Source of the DNA: Variovorax sp. S12S4
Lineage (GTDB): Bacteria; Pseudomonadota; Gammaproteobacteria; Burkholderiales; Burkholderiaceae_C
Direction of reading: 5' to 3'
Assembly: GCF_023195515.1 (NCBI RefSeq)
Contig: NZ_JALPKR020000002.1
Span: forward strand, 2,457,001-2,521,000
Length of the DNA stretch: 64,000 nucleotides
In this document: positions 10,000 to 18,647 of the stretch, in pieces
Position numbering within the stretch: position 1 is the stretch's first letter
Layout of the letters: each line of letters opens with the position of its first letter
Translations under genes and position numbers: made by a program
The notes under the pieces: generated by a model
Databases searched by the model: none
What the model was told of the DNA's origin: nothing
What the model saw: the letters and a program-made list of their open reading frames with translations, nothing else

Positions 10000-11010
10000 T
10001 CAGAACCCCGCGAGCACCACCTTGCCCTGCGCGGTGCCGCTTTCGATCAGCGCATGCGCCTTGCGGAGGTTGGCCGCGTTGATGGTGCCGAAGCTCGCGT
10101 TCGCCGTGGTGCGGATGCGGCCCGCGTCGACCAACGCCGCCACCTCGGCCAGCAGCGCGCCCTGCTCGGCGATGTCCGGTGTTTCGAAGCGCGAACGCGT
10201 GAACATCATTTCCCAGTGCAGCGAGATGCACTTGGTCTTGAGCGGCATCGCGTCGAGCGTCGGCAAGTCGTCGATCACCGCCAGCTGGCCCTGGGGCTTG
10301 AGGCTTTCGATGATCTGCGCGTAGTGCTGGCCGGTTTGCGTGAGGCTGGCGACCATGTCGACTTCGCCGATGCCCGCGGCCTTGAGCTCGGTTGCAAGCG
10401 GCTTCGAATGGTCGATGACCGCGTGCGCGCCCAGTGCCAGGCACCACGCCCGCGTCTCGGCGCGCGAAGCCGTGGCCACCACGCGCAGTTGCGTGAGCTG
10501 GCGCGCGAGCTGGATCAGGATCGAACCGACGCCGCCGGCGCCGCCGGTGACGAGCAGCGTCTGCCCGGCGCCGCCGCCCTTCGGCACCTTGAGGCGATCG
10601 AACAGCAGTTCGTAGGCGGTGATGGTGGTCAGCGGCAACGCGGCAGCCTGTGCGTCGTCGAGGCTCTTGGGTGCAAGGGCCGCAATGCGCTCGTCGACGG
10701 CGTGCAGTTCCGCATTGGTGCCGGGCCGGACGATCGAACCGGCGTAGTACACGCGGTCGCCGACCTTGAAATTCTTCACCCCGGCGCCGATGGCCTCGAC
10801 CGTGCCCGCGGCGTCCCAGCCCAGCACCTTGGCGTGGCCGGCTTCGGGCGCCATGTTCTTGCGCACCTTGGTGTCGACCGGATTGACCGAGACGGCCTTG
10901 ACGCGCACCAGCAGGTCGCGCGGGCCGACCGCGGGCGTGGGCAATTCGATGTCCTGCAGCGACTCGGGGTTGTCGATGGCAAGGGATTGGTAGTAACCGA
11001 TGGCTTTCAT
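10000..11010 (-). CDS. Zinc-independent alcohol dehydrogenase / quinone oxidoreductase family protein
   Basis: This 336-residue MDR-superfamily enzyme is probably an NADPH:quinone or enone reductase. The GroES-like N-terminal half (VSVNPVDTKVRKN, KVLGWDAAGTVEAIGAGV) is followed by a Rossmann domain with VTGGAGGVGSILIQLA. The catalytic-zinc ligands of classical alcohol dehydrogenases are not apparent. It starts 86 bases from a divergently transcribed LysR gene, which is the obvious candidate regulator. Confidence 0.87.
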   Translation of the reverse strand: MKAIGYYQSLAIDNPESLQDIELPTPAVGPRDLLVRVKAVSVNPVDTKVRKNMAPEAGHAKVLGWDAAGTVEAIGAGVKNFKVGDRVYYAGSIVRPGTNAELHAVDERIAALAPKSLDDAQAAALPLTTITAYELLFDRLKVPKGGGAGQTLLVTGGAGGVGSILIQLARQLTQLRVVATASRAETRAWCLALGAHAVIDHSKPLATELKAAGIGEVDMVASLTQTGQHYAQIIESLKPQGQLAVIDDLPTLDAMPLKTKCISLHWEMMFTRSRFETPDIAEQGALLAEVAALVDAGRIRTTANASFGTINAANLRKAHALIESGTAQGKVVLAGF

Positions 11011-11096
11011 GTCGAAGGACCTTTCTTGAACGATGGCTCGACTGTAGGATGGCAAATGGAAATTGATAAGACGGCCTGTTGAAGCAACACCTTCAA

Positions 11097-12008
11097 ATGA
11101 AAATTGAAAATATCTCGGACCTGCAGGTGCTGGTGCAGACCGCGCGCGGCGGCACCCTGACGGCAGCCGCCCATGCGCTGGGCATGACGCCCGCTGCCGC
11201 CAGCGCCACGCTCAAGCGGCTGGAAACACAGCTGGGCGCGCGGCTGTTCGAGCGATCGACCCGCGCCATGCGCCTGACATCCCAGGGCCAGACGCTGCTC
11301 GACTACGCCGTTCGCGCCTTCGAGCTGCTGGACGAGGGCGAATCGCTGGTCACGGCCGACCGTGGTGAGCTCGTTGGCACCTTGCGTGTGGCGGCTCCCT
11401 CGGACCTTACGCGCAGCACGCTGCTGCCCTGGTTCGACGAGTTCCTGGCGCTGCACCCGGGCGTGCAGCTGTCGCTTTCGGTCGGCGACCGGCTGCTCGA
11501 CGTGACCCGCGACGAGGTCGACGTGGCGCTGCGCTACGGTGCGCTGGCCGATTCACGGCTTGTGGCGCGACCCTTTGCGCTCACCAACCCGCTGCTCACC
11601 GCATCGCCCGGCTACCTGCGCCGCCATGCCGCGCCCAAGACGCCGCATGACCTGCTGCACCACAACTGCCTGACCTTCGACCGCGGCGGGCGCCGCCACC
11701 GCACCTGGCGTTTTGCACAGAACGGGCAATGGACCGAAGTGCGCGTGAAGGGCGACCGCAGCGTGGACGACGCCTCGCTCGCGCGCGAGTGGGCTGTGGC
11801 CGGGCGGGGCATCGTGCTGAAGTCGGCGCTCGACGTGCGGGACGACCTGCGCAAGGGCACGCTGGTGCGCCTGCTGCCCGAGTGGGAGACCGAGCCCTAT
11901 CCGCTGCACGCACTGCTGCCGAGCGGGCGCTTTGTGCCGGCGCGCGTGCGGGCGCTGGTGGATTTTCTGGCTGCCAAGTTCGACGCGCTCGCGCCGATGC
12001 CCGGCTAG
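11097..12008 (+). CDS. LysR-family transcriptional regulator
   Basis: A 303-residue LysR regulator. The N-terminal winged helix-turn-helix is clear (LVQTARGGTLTAAAHALGMTPAAASATLKRLE) and is followed by the effector-binding domain. The ATG at 11097 gives MKIENISDLQVL; an in-frame TTG at 11079 is also possible. It is divergent from the oxidoreductase at 10000-11010, the arrangement LysR proteins commonly use to control their neighbour. Its TAG stop shares a CTAG tetramer with the stop codon of the convergent SDR gene. Confidence 0.9.
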   Translation: MKIENISDLQVLVQTARGGTLTAAAHALGMTPAAASATLKRLETQLGARLFERSTRAMRLTSQGQTLLDYAVRAFELLDEGESLVTADRGELVGTLRVAAPSDLTRSTLLPWFDEFLALHPGVQLSLSVGDRLLDVTRDEVDVALRYGALADSRLVARPFALTNPLLTASPGYLRRHAAPKTPHDLLHHNCLTFDRGGRRHRTWRFAQNGQWTEVRVKGDRSVDDASLAREWAVAGRGIVLKSALDVRDDLRKGTLVRLLPEWETEPYPLHALLPSGRFVPARVRALVDFLAAKFDALAPMPG

Positions 12009-12802
12009 ATCATCGGCGTGACGGCGCCGTCCATCGCCACGATGGCGCCGGTGATGTAGCTCGCCTTCGGCGACGCGAGGAACACGACCGCGTTCGCAAT
12101 TTCTTCGGGCGCCGCAATGCGCCCGAGCGGCAGCCTTGCCTTGGCGCGCTGCAGCGCCTCATCGCTGCCGATGCCTTGCAGCTTTGCGTCCGCCTTCAGG
12201 CCCTCCTGCAGCCGTTCGGTCAGCGTGAGGCCCGGGTTCACCGCATTCACACGCACGCCCTTGGCCGCATAGGCCGAAGCCATGCCGGCACTCACCAGCA
12301 TGAGCGCCGCATTGGCCGCACCGCCCGCCATGTGGACGGGGCTCGCCACCTTGCCGCCCTGGCCGATCACGTTGACGATGGCGCCGCTCCCGCGCTGGCC
12401 CATTCGCTTGACCACCGGATCGATCATGTGGATGTAGGTGAAGTACTTGGCGTCCATGGCGTCGTGCCAGGCGGCGGCATTCAGCTCGTCCGGCGGCGTG
12501 CGGCGTGCAGCACCGGCGGAATTGACCAGCACGTCGACCGGGCCGAAGGCCTGCTCGGCGGCGTCGAGCGCGGCCACGGCACCGGCGGGGTCCTTGAGGT
12601 CGGCGGCATGCACAGAGACACGGCCTTCGGCCTGTGCGAACGACTCGACCAGCGTCTTGCGCCCCTGCTCCAGGTTCTGCAGGTCGCGCGACACAAGGCT
12701 CACGCGCGCGCCCTCGCGCAAGAAGCCCAGCGCGCAGGCCAGGCCGATGCCCTTGCTGCCGCCGGTGATGAGAACGTGCCGGTCCTGGAGCTGGAGATCC
12801 AT
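12005..12802 (-). CDS. SDR-family protein lacking the usual catalytic residues
   Basis: A 265-residue short-chain dehydrogenase/reductase fold with the cofactor motif TGGSKGIG (residues 13-20) and the structural motif NSAG near 94-97. The active site is abnormal. Where the family has Ser and YxxxK, this protein reads VNVIGQGGKV and HMAGGAANAALM (about residues 143-168), with Gly and Asn at the expected Tyr and Lys positions. It may be a non-catalytic or mechanistically divergent member; which substrate or partner it serves is unknown. It is convergent with the LysR gene, sharing the stop tetramer CTAG at 12005-12008. Confidence 0.82.
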   Translation of the reverse strand: MDLQLQDRHVLITGGSKGIGLACALGFLREGARVSLVSRDLQNLEQGRKTLVESFAQAEGRVSVHAADLKDPAGAVAALDAAEQAFGPVDVLVNSAGAARRTPPDELNAAAWHDAMDAKYFTYIHMIDPVVKRMGQRGSGAIVNVIGQGGKVASPVHMAGGAANAALMLVSAGMASAYAAKGVRVNAVNPGLTLTERLQEGLKADAKLQGIGSDEALQRAKARLPLGRIAAPEEIANAVVFLASPKASYITGAIVAMDGAVTPMI

Positions 12803-12892
12803 GTGAGAGTCCTTGACTTGAATCGTGAATAGAGAAAGAAGGCCACGCGGCGCGGGGTCGCGTGGATTGAATCACCGCTCTAAGATCGGCGG

Positions 12893-13720
12893 ATGAATGC
12901 ATCCTCGGTATCCCTGCCCCGCTACTGGTCTCAACTGACGACGCGCGACTTTGCCGCGCTCGATGTGGCAGCCACCGTGGCGGTGCTGCCGCTCGGCGCA
13001 ACCGAGCAACACGGGCCGCACCTGCCCTTGGGCGTGGACACCGTGCTGGCCGACGGCATCGTTGCCGCGTCGCTGCCGCTGCTGCCGGCCGATCTTCCGG
13101 TGCTGTTCTTGCCAACGCAGCAGATCGGCCTGAGCCCCGAGCACGCGCGCTTTGCGGGCACGCTCACGCTGTCGGCCGAAACCGTGATCCGCATGTGGAA
13201 GGAAATCGGCGCCGGCGTGGCGCGCGCCGGCGTGAAGAAGCTGGTGCTGTTCAACGCGCACGGCGGCCATGTGGGCGCTATGGACATCGTGGCGCGCGAG
13301 CTGCGCGCGGAACACGGCCTCATCGTCTACAGCGTGAGCTGGTTCAACCTTCCGCTGGGCGATGCGGGCGCGCAGTTCGGCGCCGGCGAGCATCGCTTCG
13401 GCGTGCATGCGGGCGATATCGAAACCTCGATGATGCTGGCGCTTGCGCCGCAGCAGGTGCGCATGGACGAGGCGAAGAACTTCCGCTCCACCTCCGAGCA
13501 GCGCGCAGCGGACTATGCGATTCTCGGCAACGGCAAGAGCGCGAAGCTCGGCTGGGCCATGGAGGACTACAACCCGCAAGGCGCGGCGGGCAATGCGGCC
13601 GCGGCGACTGCTGCGCGCGGGCAGGCTGTTGTCGATGCGGCTGCGGAGCAGTTGGCGTTGTTGTTGGCTGAGGTGTCTCGGCTGCCGTTGGATACGGCCA
13701 ATACTGGGCCGCTGCCTTAG
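12893..13720 (+). CDS. Creatininase-family amidohydrolase
   Basis: A 275-residue member of the creatininase family, metal-dependent amidohydrolases that include creatininase and MftE/FAPy deformylase-like proteins. The metal-binding stretches are visible: PLGATEQHGPHLPLGVD near residue 35-51, FNAHGGHVG in the middle and FGVHAGDIETS later. No creatine pathway gene is nearby, so true creatininase activity is not supported. It is divergent from the SDR gene with about 90 bases between starts. Confidence 0.88.
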   Translation: MNASSVSLPRYWSQLTTRDFAALDVAATVAVLPLGATEQHGPHLPLGVDTVLADGIVAASLPLLPADLPVLFLPTQQIGLSPEHARFAGTLTLSAETVIRMWKEIGAGVARAGVKKLVLFNAHGGHVGAMDIVARELRAEHGLIVYSVSWFNLPLGDAGAQFGAGEHRFGVHAGDIETSMMLALAPQQVRMDEAKNFRSTSEQRAADYAILGNGKSAKLGWAMEDYNPQGAAGNAAAATAARGQAVVDAAAEQLALLLAEVSRLPLDTANTGPLP

Positions 13721-13747
13721 TCATTGGTTCGCTTGCTTGGCTGCCTT

Positions 13748-14010
13748 GTTCAGGGCGGCGCACCCGCCGACGGGGTACCTTTCTCCGCGAATGTCCCCCG
13801 GCCTGCGGCCTCCTCCTTTATTTCGCTGCGCAAGGCACCCCGCCAGCGGGTGCGTATTCAGAGCGGTCGTCGATCAGCGATACACCAGCAGCGTGCCCAA
13901 GTGCACAGGGCATCGGGTGCTCCCCGCAGCGAAATAAAGGAGGAGGGGCGCAGCCCCGGGGGACATTCGCGGAGGGGGAGTACCCGGTGGCCTTTGCACG
14001 CGCCCTGAAC
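13748..14010. repeat. Long imperfect palindromic repeat, family A, copy 2 (inverted relative to copy 1)
   Basis: This element occupies most of the 327-base gap between the convergent creatininase and dehydratase genes. Its ends are GTTCAGGGCG and CGCCCTGAAC. Read on the opposite strand it follows copy 1 (2312-2568) almost base for base through the TCCGCGAATGTCCCC and TTTATTTCGCTGCG blocks, including the non-palindromic core around CAGAGCGGT. Two copies in opposite orientation in convergent or post-gene positions point to a dispersed element, not a gene. Confidence 0.85.
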
Positions 14011-14047
14011 AACAGCGCCCCCACACACGCAACCTAAACCGCACCTC

Positions 14048-15025
14048 CTAGGCCTTCGCGCCACCCCGCCCCAGCACCCCCGCGAACATCTCCGAATCGA
14101 CATTGCCACCGCTCACGCTGATGCCGACCGTCTTGCCGCGCCAGCGCTCCTGCTGCTGCAACGCCCCCGCGAGCGCCGCAGCGCCCGCGCCCTCTGCGAC
14201 GTTGTGCGTGTCGCTGAAGAGAATGCGCATGGCCTCGGCAACCTCGTCGTCGGTGACGGTGATCACGTCGTCGGCCTCGCGCAGAATCACCTCCACCGAC
14301 TCGGCCACCGGTGTGCGGCAGGCCATGCCGTCGGCGAGCCGAGTGCTGACGGGAGACTCGATGGGCTTCCCCGCGCGGAAGGAGTCGCGGTAGGCCGTGG
14401 CATGGGCTGAGACCACGCCGATGAGCCTGGTCGACACGCCGCAATGCGCCCGCGCCGCAGCCGCTGCGGCAAAGCCGGAACCGAGGCCGATTGGCACGAA
14501 GAGCACGTCGGGCGGGGCGTTCTTCAGTGCGCTGAAGAATTCGACATACGCAGTAGACACGCCGCGCACCAGCTCGCGGTGAAAAGATGGGACCCGATGC
14601 ATGCCGTCTCGCTCGGCAAGCATGGCGGCATGCTCCGCCGCCGCCTGAAAGTCTTCGCCATGCTCGACCAGCTGTACGCCCAGCGCGCGCATTGCGGCGT
14701 TTTTCTCGAGCGAGTTGCCGTGCGGCACCACGATGGTGGCTGCGAGGCCGTGGCGCCGCGCCGCAAAGCCGACCGACTGGCCGTGGTTTCCGCGCGTGGC
14801 GCTGATGGCATGGCGCACGTCGGGCTGCTCGCGCGCCAGGGTTTCGAAGTAGGTCAGCCCGCCGCGAATCTTGAAGGCGCCGGCTGGCGTATGGTTTTCA
14901 TGTTTGGCCCATACCGTGGCGCCGAGGCGTTGCGCGAGCAGCGGCCATGCGTACTGCGGCGTGGGCGGCATGGCGGCGCCGACGGTGCGCTGCGCGGATT
15001 CGATTTCTTCGCGGGTGAATCTCAC
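14048..15025 (-). CDS. Threonine/serine dehydratase-like PLP enzyme (fold type II)
   Basis: The 325-residue product is a pyridoxal-phosphate enzyme of the threonine dehydratase/tryptophan synthase beta fold. The PLP lysine lies in GAFKIRGGLTYF, a substrate loop reads SATRGNHGQS, and the phosphate-binding Gly-rich loop is PIGLGSGFAAAAAA. It lacks the C-terminal ACT domain of the biosynthetic enzyme, as catabolic threonine dehydratases and several 2-amino-acid ammonia-lyases do. The exact substrate is uncertain. It is 9 bases downstream of a LysE-type exporter, suggesting a shared amino-acid role. Confidence 0.87.
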   Translation of the reverse strand: MRFTREEIESAQRTVGAAMPPTPQYAWPLLAQRLGATVWAKHENHTPAGAFKIRGGLTYFETLAREQPDVRHAISATRGNHGQSVGFAARRHGLAATIVVPHGNSLEKNAAMRALGVQLVEHGEDFQAAAEHAAMLAERDGMHRVPSFHRELVRGVSTAYVEFFSALKNAPPDVLFVPIGLGSGFAAAAAARAHCGVSTRLIGVVSAHATAYRDSFRAGKPIESPVSTRLADGMACRTPVAESVEVILREADDVITVTDDEVAEAMRILFSDTHNVAEGAGAAALAGALQQQERWRGKTVGISVSGGNVDSEMFAGVLGRGGAKA

Positions 15026-15034
15026 GAGCTGCCT

Positions 15035-15667
15035 TTATTTGCGTTCCGTCAGCGCGACCCGCACCGCCAGCGCCGCCAGCACGCTGCCCATGATGTAGCG
15101 CTGCGCGCGCAGCCAGCCGGCACTTTGCGACAGCACGGCCGTGATGCTCGCAGCGCCCAGGATCATGACGGTGTTGACTGCCGCGCTGCTGGCGATTTGC
15201 GCGACGCCCAGCTGCATGCTCTGCAGCAGCACCGAGCCGCGCTCGGGGTGGATGAACTGCGGAAAGAACGACAGGTAGAACATCGCGACCTTGGGGTTCA
15301 GCAGGTTGGTGAGAAAGCCCATGCGGAACAACTTGCCGGGCCGGTCGGCCGGCAGCGCGCGTGCCTCGAACGGCGCATTGCCGCCGGGCTTGACCGCCTG
15401 CCATGCAAGCCACAGCAGATAGGCCGCGCCGGCGAGGCGAATGGCGTCGAATGCGAGCGGCACGGCCAGCAGCAGTGCGGTGAGCCCGAGCGCTGCGGCA
15501 AACAGGTGCACCAGAAACGCCAGCAGAACGCCGCCGAGCGAGATGAGCCCCGCGCGGCGCCCCTGGATGAGCGTGCGCGACACGCAATAGATCATGTTCG
15601 GCCCAGGCGTGAGCGCGAGCAACACAGCGGCGAGCCCAAACCAGGCGATTTCGGTCAAGGTCAGCAT
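15035..15667 (-). CDS. LysE/RhtB-family amino-acid exporter
   Basis: A 210-residue membrane protein with about six hydrophobic segments and the family signature LALTPGPNMIYCVSRTL near the N terminus, then GAAYLLWLAWQAVK and GFLTNLLNPKVAMFYLSFFPQFI. These proteins export amino acids or related compounds across the inner membrane. It is the first of three family members in this 7-kb stretch. The ATG at 15667 sits only a few bases from the end of the VOC gene, so the two are probably co-transcribed. Confidence 0.9.
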   Translation of the reverse strand: MLTLTEIAWFGLAAVLLALTPGPNMIYCVSRTLIQGRRAGLISLGGVLLAFLVHLFAAALGLTALLLAVPLAFDAIRLAGAAYLLWLAWQAVKPGGNAPFEARALPADRPGKLFRMGFLTNLLNPKVAMFYLSFFPQFIHPERGSVLLQSMQLGVAQIASSAAVNTVMILGAASITAVLSQSAGWLRAQRYIMGSVLAALAVRVALTERK

Positions 15668-15672
15668 GACGG

Positions 15673-16364
15673 TCAGAGTCCTTCGGATTGAGCGTGACCG
15701 GGCCGCGCGGCGTGTCGAGCACGGCGACGAGGTTGGGCGCGCCGGGCTGCACGGCCATGCCGGCCATGCCGATGGTGGACAGCGCTGCGGCCAGGTCGGC
15801 CGCGCGCGGGTGGGTGGCCTGCAGCGATCGCAGCGCCAGGCCGGAGGCGGGCATGGCATCGGTCGGATGGACCGGGCCCCACTGGATCAGCGTGGGCAGC
15901 GCGCCGTAGAAGAGCCGCTGGCCGTCGTCGCGCACGGTGATCTGCCATTCGAGCCGGCCGGCGGGTGTGTCGCGCGAGGCTTCGAGCAGGTGGCCGCGAT
16001 CGATGTGCGCGCGCTCGTCGTGCGCCAGCGCCTGCAGCGTCGCATGCGCATTGGGCACCCGCGCAACGAAGTGAACCAGCCGCGGTCCGCGCCGCACGAG
16101 GCCTGCCTGCAGCACGGCATCGTCCAGGTCGAACCAGCGGCGCGTGCCGGGGCGCGAAGGCCGCTTGCCGGGTTCGATGGCAATGATTTCCAGGTACGCC
16201 TGCGGAAACGCCTCGCTCGCGATGTTCAGCAGCCGGTTGTGCGTGCCCATCAGCGGATGCGCGCCGCCGGGGCCGGGCGTCACGCCCAGGATGGCTTCGC
16301 ACCACGCCACGCCTTCGGCCAGCGAGGCGGCGGCGATCACCAGGTGGTCGAGTTGCGCGGTCAT
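15673..16364 (-). CDS. VOC-superfamily (glyoxalase-like) protein, frame interrupted near its end
   Basis: About 230 residues with a vicinal-oxygen-chelate-like N terminus (MTAQLDHLVIAAASLAEGVAWCEAILG) and a second half ending PNLVAVLDTPRGPVTLNP. As written, the frame misses its stop and would run on for more than 250 codons across the whole exporter gene. Adding one G in the CCGAAGG stretch at about 15681-15686 makes it end NP(E/K)GL at a TGA five bases before the exporter ATG. This is a much more natural end. The function is unknown beyond the fold. Confidence 0.75.
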
Positions 16365-16376
16365 GGTGCCTTGCCC

Positions 16377-17300
16377 CTACAACGTGACCTGGCCGTCGAT
16401 GCAGGTCACGGCATCGCCGCCGACCCACACCACGCCGTCGCTGTCGCGCTCGATGTACACGCGCCCGGCGCGGCCGAGGCACTGGCCCTGTGCGGCCACG
16501 TAGCGCGCGGGCATGTGCCCGTCGGCAATCAGCCATTCGGCAAGGCCGGCGTTGAGGCTGCCGGTGACGGGGTCTTCTTCGACGCCGATGGGCGCTGCGA
16601 AAGCGCGCACCTCCAGGTCGATCTTCTGGCCGTCGCCTTCTGCGGCCTGAGCCTTGCCGCCGAAGGCGCGCGCCTCGCGGTTCGAACGGCCGATGAGCAT
16701 CGACGAGCCCTCTGCCGCGGGCACGCCAGCCACGCCGGCCTTGACGCCCAGCTCCTTGAGCAAGCGATGGTCGGGCACGAGCCGCAGCACGGTGTCCGCA
16801 TCGCTGAGCAGCAGGCCGAACCAGACCGGCCCGTTGTCCAGCACCTGCGCCGCAACGATCTGCTGCGCCTTCAGGCCCAGCGCGCCCGCCACCTTGGCCA
16901 GCAGCGTGGGGCTGGGCGCACTGCGCTTGAGCGGCGGGGCCGAGAAAGCCAGGCGCTCGCCTTCGAGGCGCAGCGGCACGAGGCCGGCTGCGCACTGCTG
17001 CACCACACGGCCCGCCGCCTTGGGCTTGCCGCCGGCCTGCAGCCAGGCATGGCAGCTGCCGATGGTCGGGTGGCCCGCGAAAGGCAGCTCGCCGTCCGGC
17101 GTGAAGATACGCACGCGGTAGTCGGCCGCGGGCTCGGTCGGCGGCAGCAGGAAGGTGGTTTCCGACAGGTTGGTCCACTGCGCAAAGCGCTGCATGGCGG
17201 CGTCGTCCAGGCCGGAGCCGTCGAGCACCACGGCAAGCGGATTGCCGAGGTAGGGCGTTGCGGTGAAGACGTCGACTTGTTTGAACGGGCGGGGTTTCAT
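16377..17300 (-). CDS. PhzF-family isomerase/epimerase-like protein
   Basis: A 307-residue PhzF-fold protein. The N terminus FKQVDVFTATPYLGNPLAVVLDG and the later FTPDGELPFAGHPTIGS contain the expected catalytic-region motifs, including the Glu of NLSETTF. The C-terminal half has GVEEDPVTGSLNAGLAEWL. Family members include the phenazine biosynthetic isomerase, but most are of unknown function and no phenazine genes are present. The ATG at 17300 overlaps nothing; the GST stop lies 4 bases upstream. Confidence 0.88.
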   Translation of the reverse strand: MKPRPFKQVDVFTATPYLGNPLAVVLDGSGLDDAAMQRFAQWTNLSETTFLLPPTEPAADYRVRIFTPDGELPFAGHPTIGSCHAWLQAGGKPKAAGRVVQQCAAGLVPLRLEGERLAFSAPPLKRSAPSPTLLAKVAGALGLKAQQIVAAQVLDNGPVWFGLLLSDADTVLRLVPDHRLLKELGVKAGVAGVPAAEGSSMLIGRSNREARAFGGKAQAAEGDGQKIDLEVRAFAAPIGVEEDPVTGSLNAGLAEWLIADGHMPARYVAAQGQCLGRAGRVYIERDSDGVVWVGGDAVTCIDGQVTL

Positions 17301-17304
17301 GGTG

Positions 17305-17946
17305 TCATTCGAGCGGGAGGTCGAGCACGCCGCGCGTGCCCGGACGGGAGAGGAGTTCGCCGTACCAGCGTTCGAGGTTCGGCCAGCTGGGGCGCTGGTA
17401 TTCGGCCGGCGGCAGGCCGAACCAGCGGTGCGCTTCGCAGCCGATGGGGATGTCGGCCATGGTGAAGCGGTCGCCGGCCATGAAGGGCTGGCGTGCAAGG
17501 TGCGCGTCGAGCATCGCGAACAGGGCTTCGCTCGCGCGCACCGACGCTGCGATGAGCGCGGGTTCGCGCTCGGCCGGCACTGTACGCACCCATTGCACGA
17601 AGGCGTCGCGGCTGGCGCGGTTGAGCGTGGTCTGCTGCCAGTCCATCCAGCGTTCGGCGTCGAAGCGCGCGGGCAGGTCGCTCGGGTAGAACTTGCCGTG
17701 CGAATGCTTGGCGCACAGGTAGCGCACGATCACGTTCGATTCCCAGAGCGTGACGCGCTCGCTGCCTTCGCCGTCGTCGATGGTGGGCACCATCGCATTC
17801 GGGTTGAGCGCCAGGTATTCAGGCGTTTGCACCACGCCGAAACGGCCGCCGGCTTCGGTGCGTTGAAAGTCGAGCCCGAGTTCTTGCGCGCACCAGACGA
17901 CTTTGCGCACGTTGATCGAACTGATGCGGCCCCAGATGTTGAGCAT
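17305..17946 (-). CDS. Glutathione S-transferase family protein
   Basis: A 213-residue cytosolic GST. The thioredoxin-like N-terminal domain shows MLNIWGRISSINVRKVVWCAQELGLDF, the cis-Pro segment NAMVPTIDD and the glutathione-contact WESNVIVRYL. The helical C-terminal domain has the conserved FMAGDRFTMADIPIG near residue 155. The sequence resembles GSTs annotated around amino-acid or aromatic catabolism, but the substrate is unknown. It belongs to a tight minus-strand run of genes. Confidence 0.92.
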   Translation of the reverse strand: MLNIWGRISSINVRKVVWCAQELGLDFQRTEAGGRFGVVQTPEYLALNPNAMVPTIDDGEGSERVTLWESNVIVRYLCAKHSHGKFYPSDLPARFDAERWMDWQQTTLNRASRDAFVQWVRTVPAEREPALIAASVRASEALFAMLDAHLARQPFMAGDRFTMADIPIGCEAHRWFGLPPAEYQRPSWPNLERWYGELLSRPGTRGVLDLPLE

Positions 17947-17951
17947 GGTGT

Positions 17952-18626
17952 TCAGCTTCCTTGAGCAGGTGTGGCGGACAGGGCAGAAGGCATGGAAGGA
18001 CGGTCGAGCAGCAGCAGGCGAATTGCCAGGCCGACCATCACCAGCGCCAGCAGGCCGCGCTGGAATCTTTCAGCCCCCGGGCGGCGCTGCAGCCAGCGGC
18101 CCACTTGCCCGCTGCATGCGCCGAGCAGCGTGTTGAACGCGAGCGCGGCAGCCGAGAGCATGACGCCGAGCTGCACCAGTTGCAAGGGCACGCTGCCGCG
18201 CGCCGGGTCGACGAACTGCGGCAGGAACACCATGAAGAACAGCAGCGCCTTCGGATTGACCAGGTTGTTGAAAAAGGCCATGCGCACGATGCGCCCGAAG
18301 GCGGAGGGCTGCGCGCGTGTGCCGCCGGGCAATCCGCCGTTGCTGCTGCGCAGCGATTGCACCGCCAGCCACAGCAGGTACAGCGCGCCCGCATAGCGCA
18401 GCAGTTCGAAGGAAGGAGGCCATGCCGCCACCAGCGCGGTGACGCCGGTGGCGGCAAAAAGCGTGTGCACCAGGTCGGCCGACGAAATGCCGAGCGCCGC
18501 CGCAAACCCGCCGCGCGGCCCGTGCGCCACGCCGTGCGAGAGCACGAAGGCCATGTTCGGCCCGGGCGACAGGAACAGCGCGAGAACGGCGAGGAGGAAT
18601 AACGCGAGCGTGGCGAGGCTGATCAT
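17952..18626 (-). CDS. LysE/RhtB-family amino-acid exporter
   Basis: A 224-residue membrane protein with the signature LALFLSPGPNMAFVLSHGVAHG, then YAGALYLLWLAVQSLR and FFNNLVNPKALLFFMVFLPQFVDP. This is a second homologue of the exporter at 15035-15667, not an exact duplicate. It starts 21 bases after the DJ-1-like gene and is followed after 5 bases by the GST gene, so it lies within a probable operon. Confidence 0.9.
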   Translation of the reverse strand: MISLATLALFLLAVLALFLSPGPNMAFVLSHGVAHGPRGGFAAALGISSADLVHTLFAATGVTALVAAWPPSFELLRYAGALYLLWLAVQSLRSSNGGLPGGTRAQPSAFGRIVRMAFFNNLVNPKALLFFMVFLPQFVDPARGSVPLQLVQLGVMLSAAALAFNTLLGACSGQVGRWLQRRPGAERFQRGLLALVMVGLAIRLLLLDRPSMPSALSATPAQGS

Positions 18627-18647
18627 GGTGTGAACGGCAATGCGTCT

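Noticed and set aside
13818..14024. Small frames inside the family A repeats
   Set aside because: They read the palindrome arms in both directions with near-identical peptides, as expected from repeats and not from genes.
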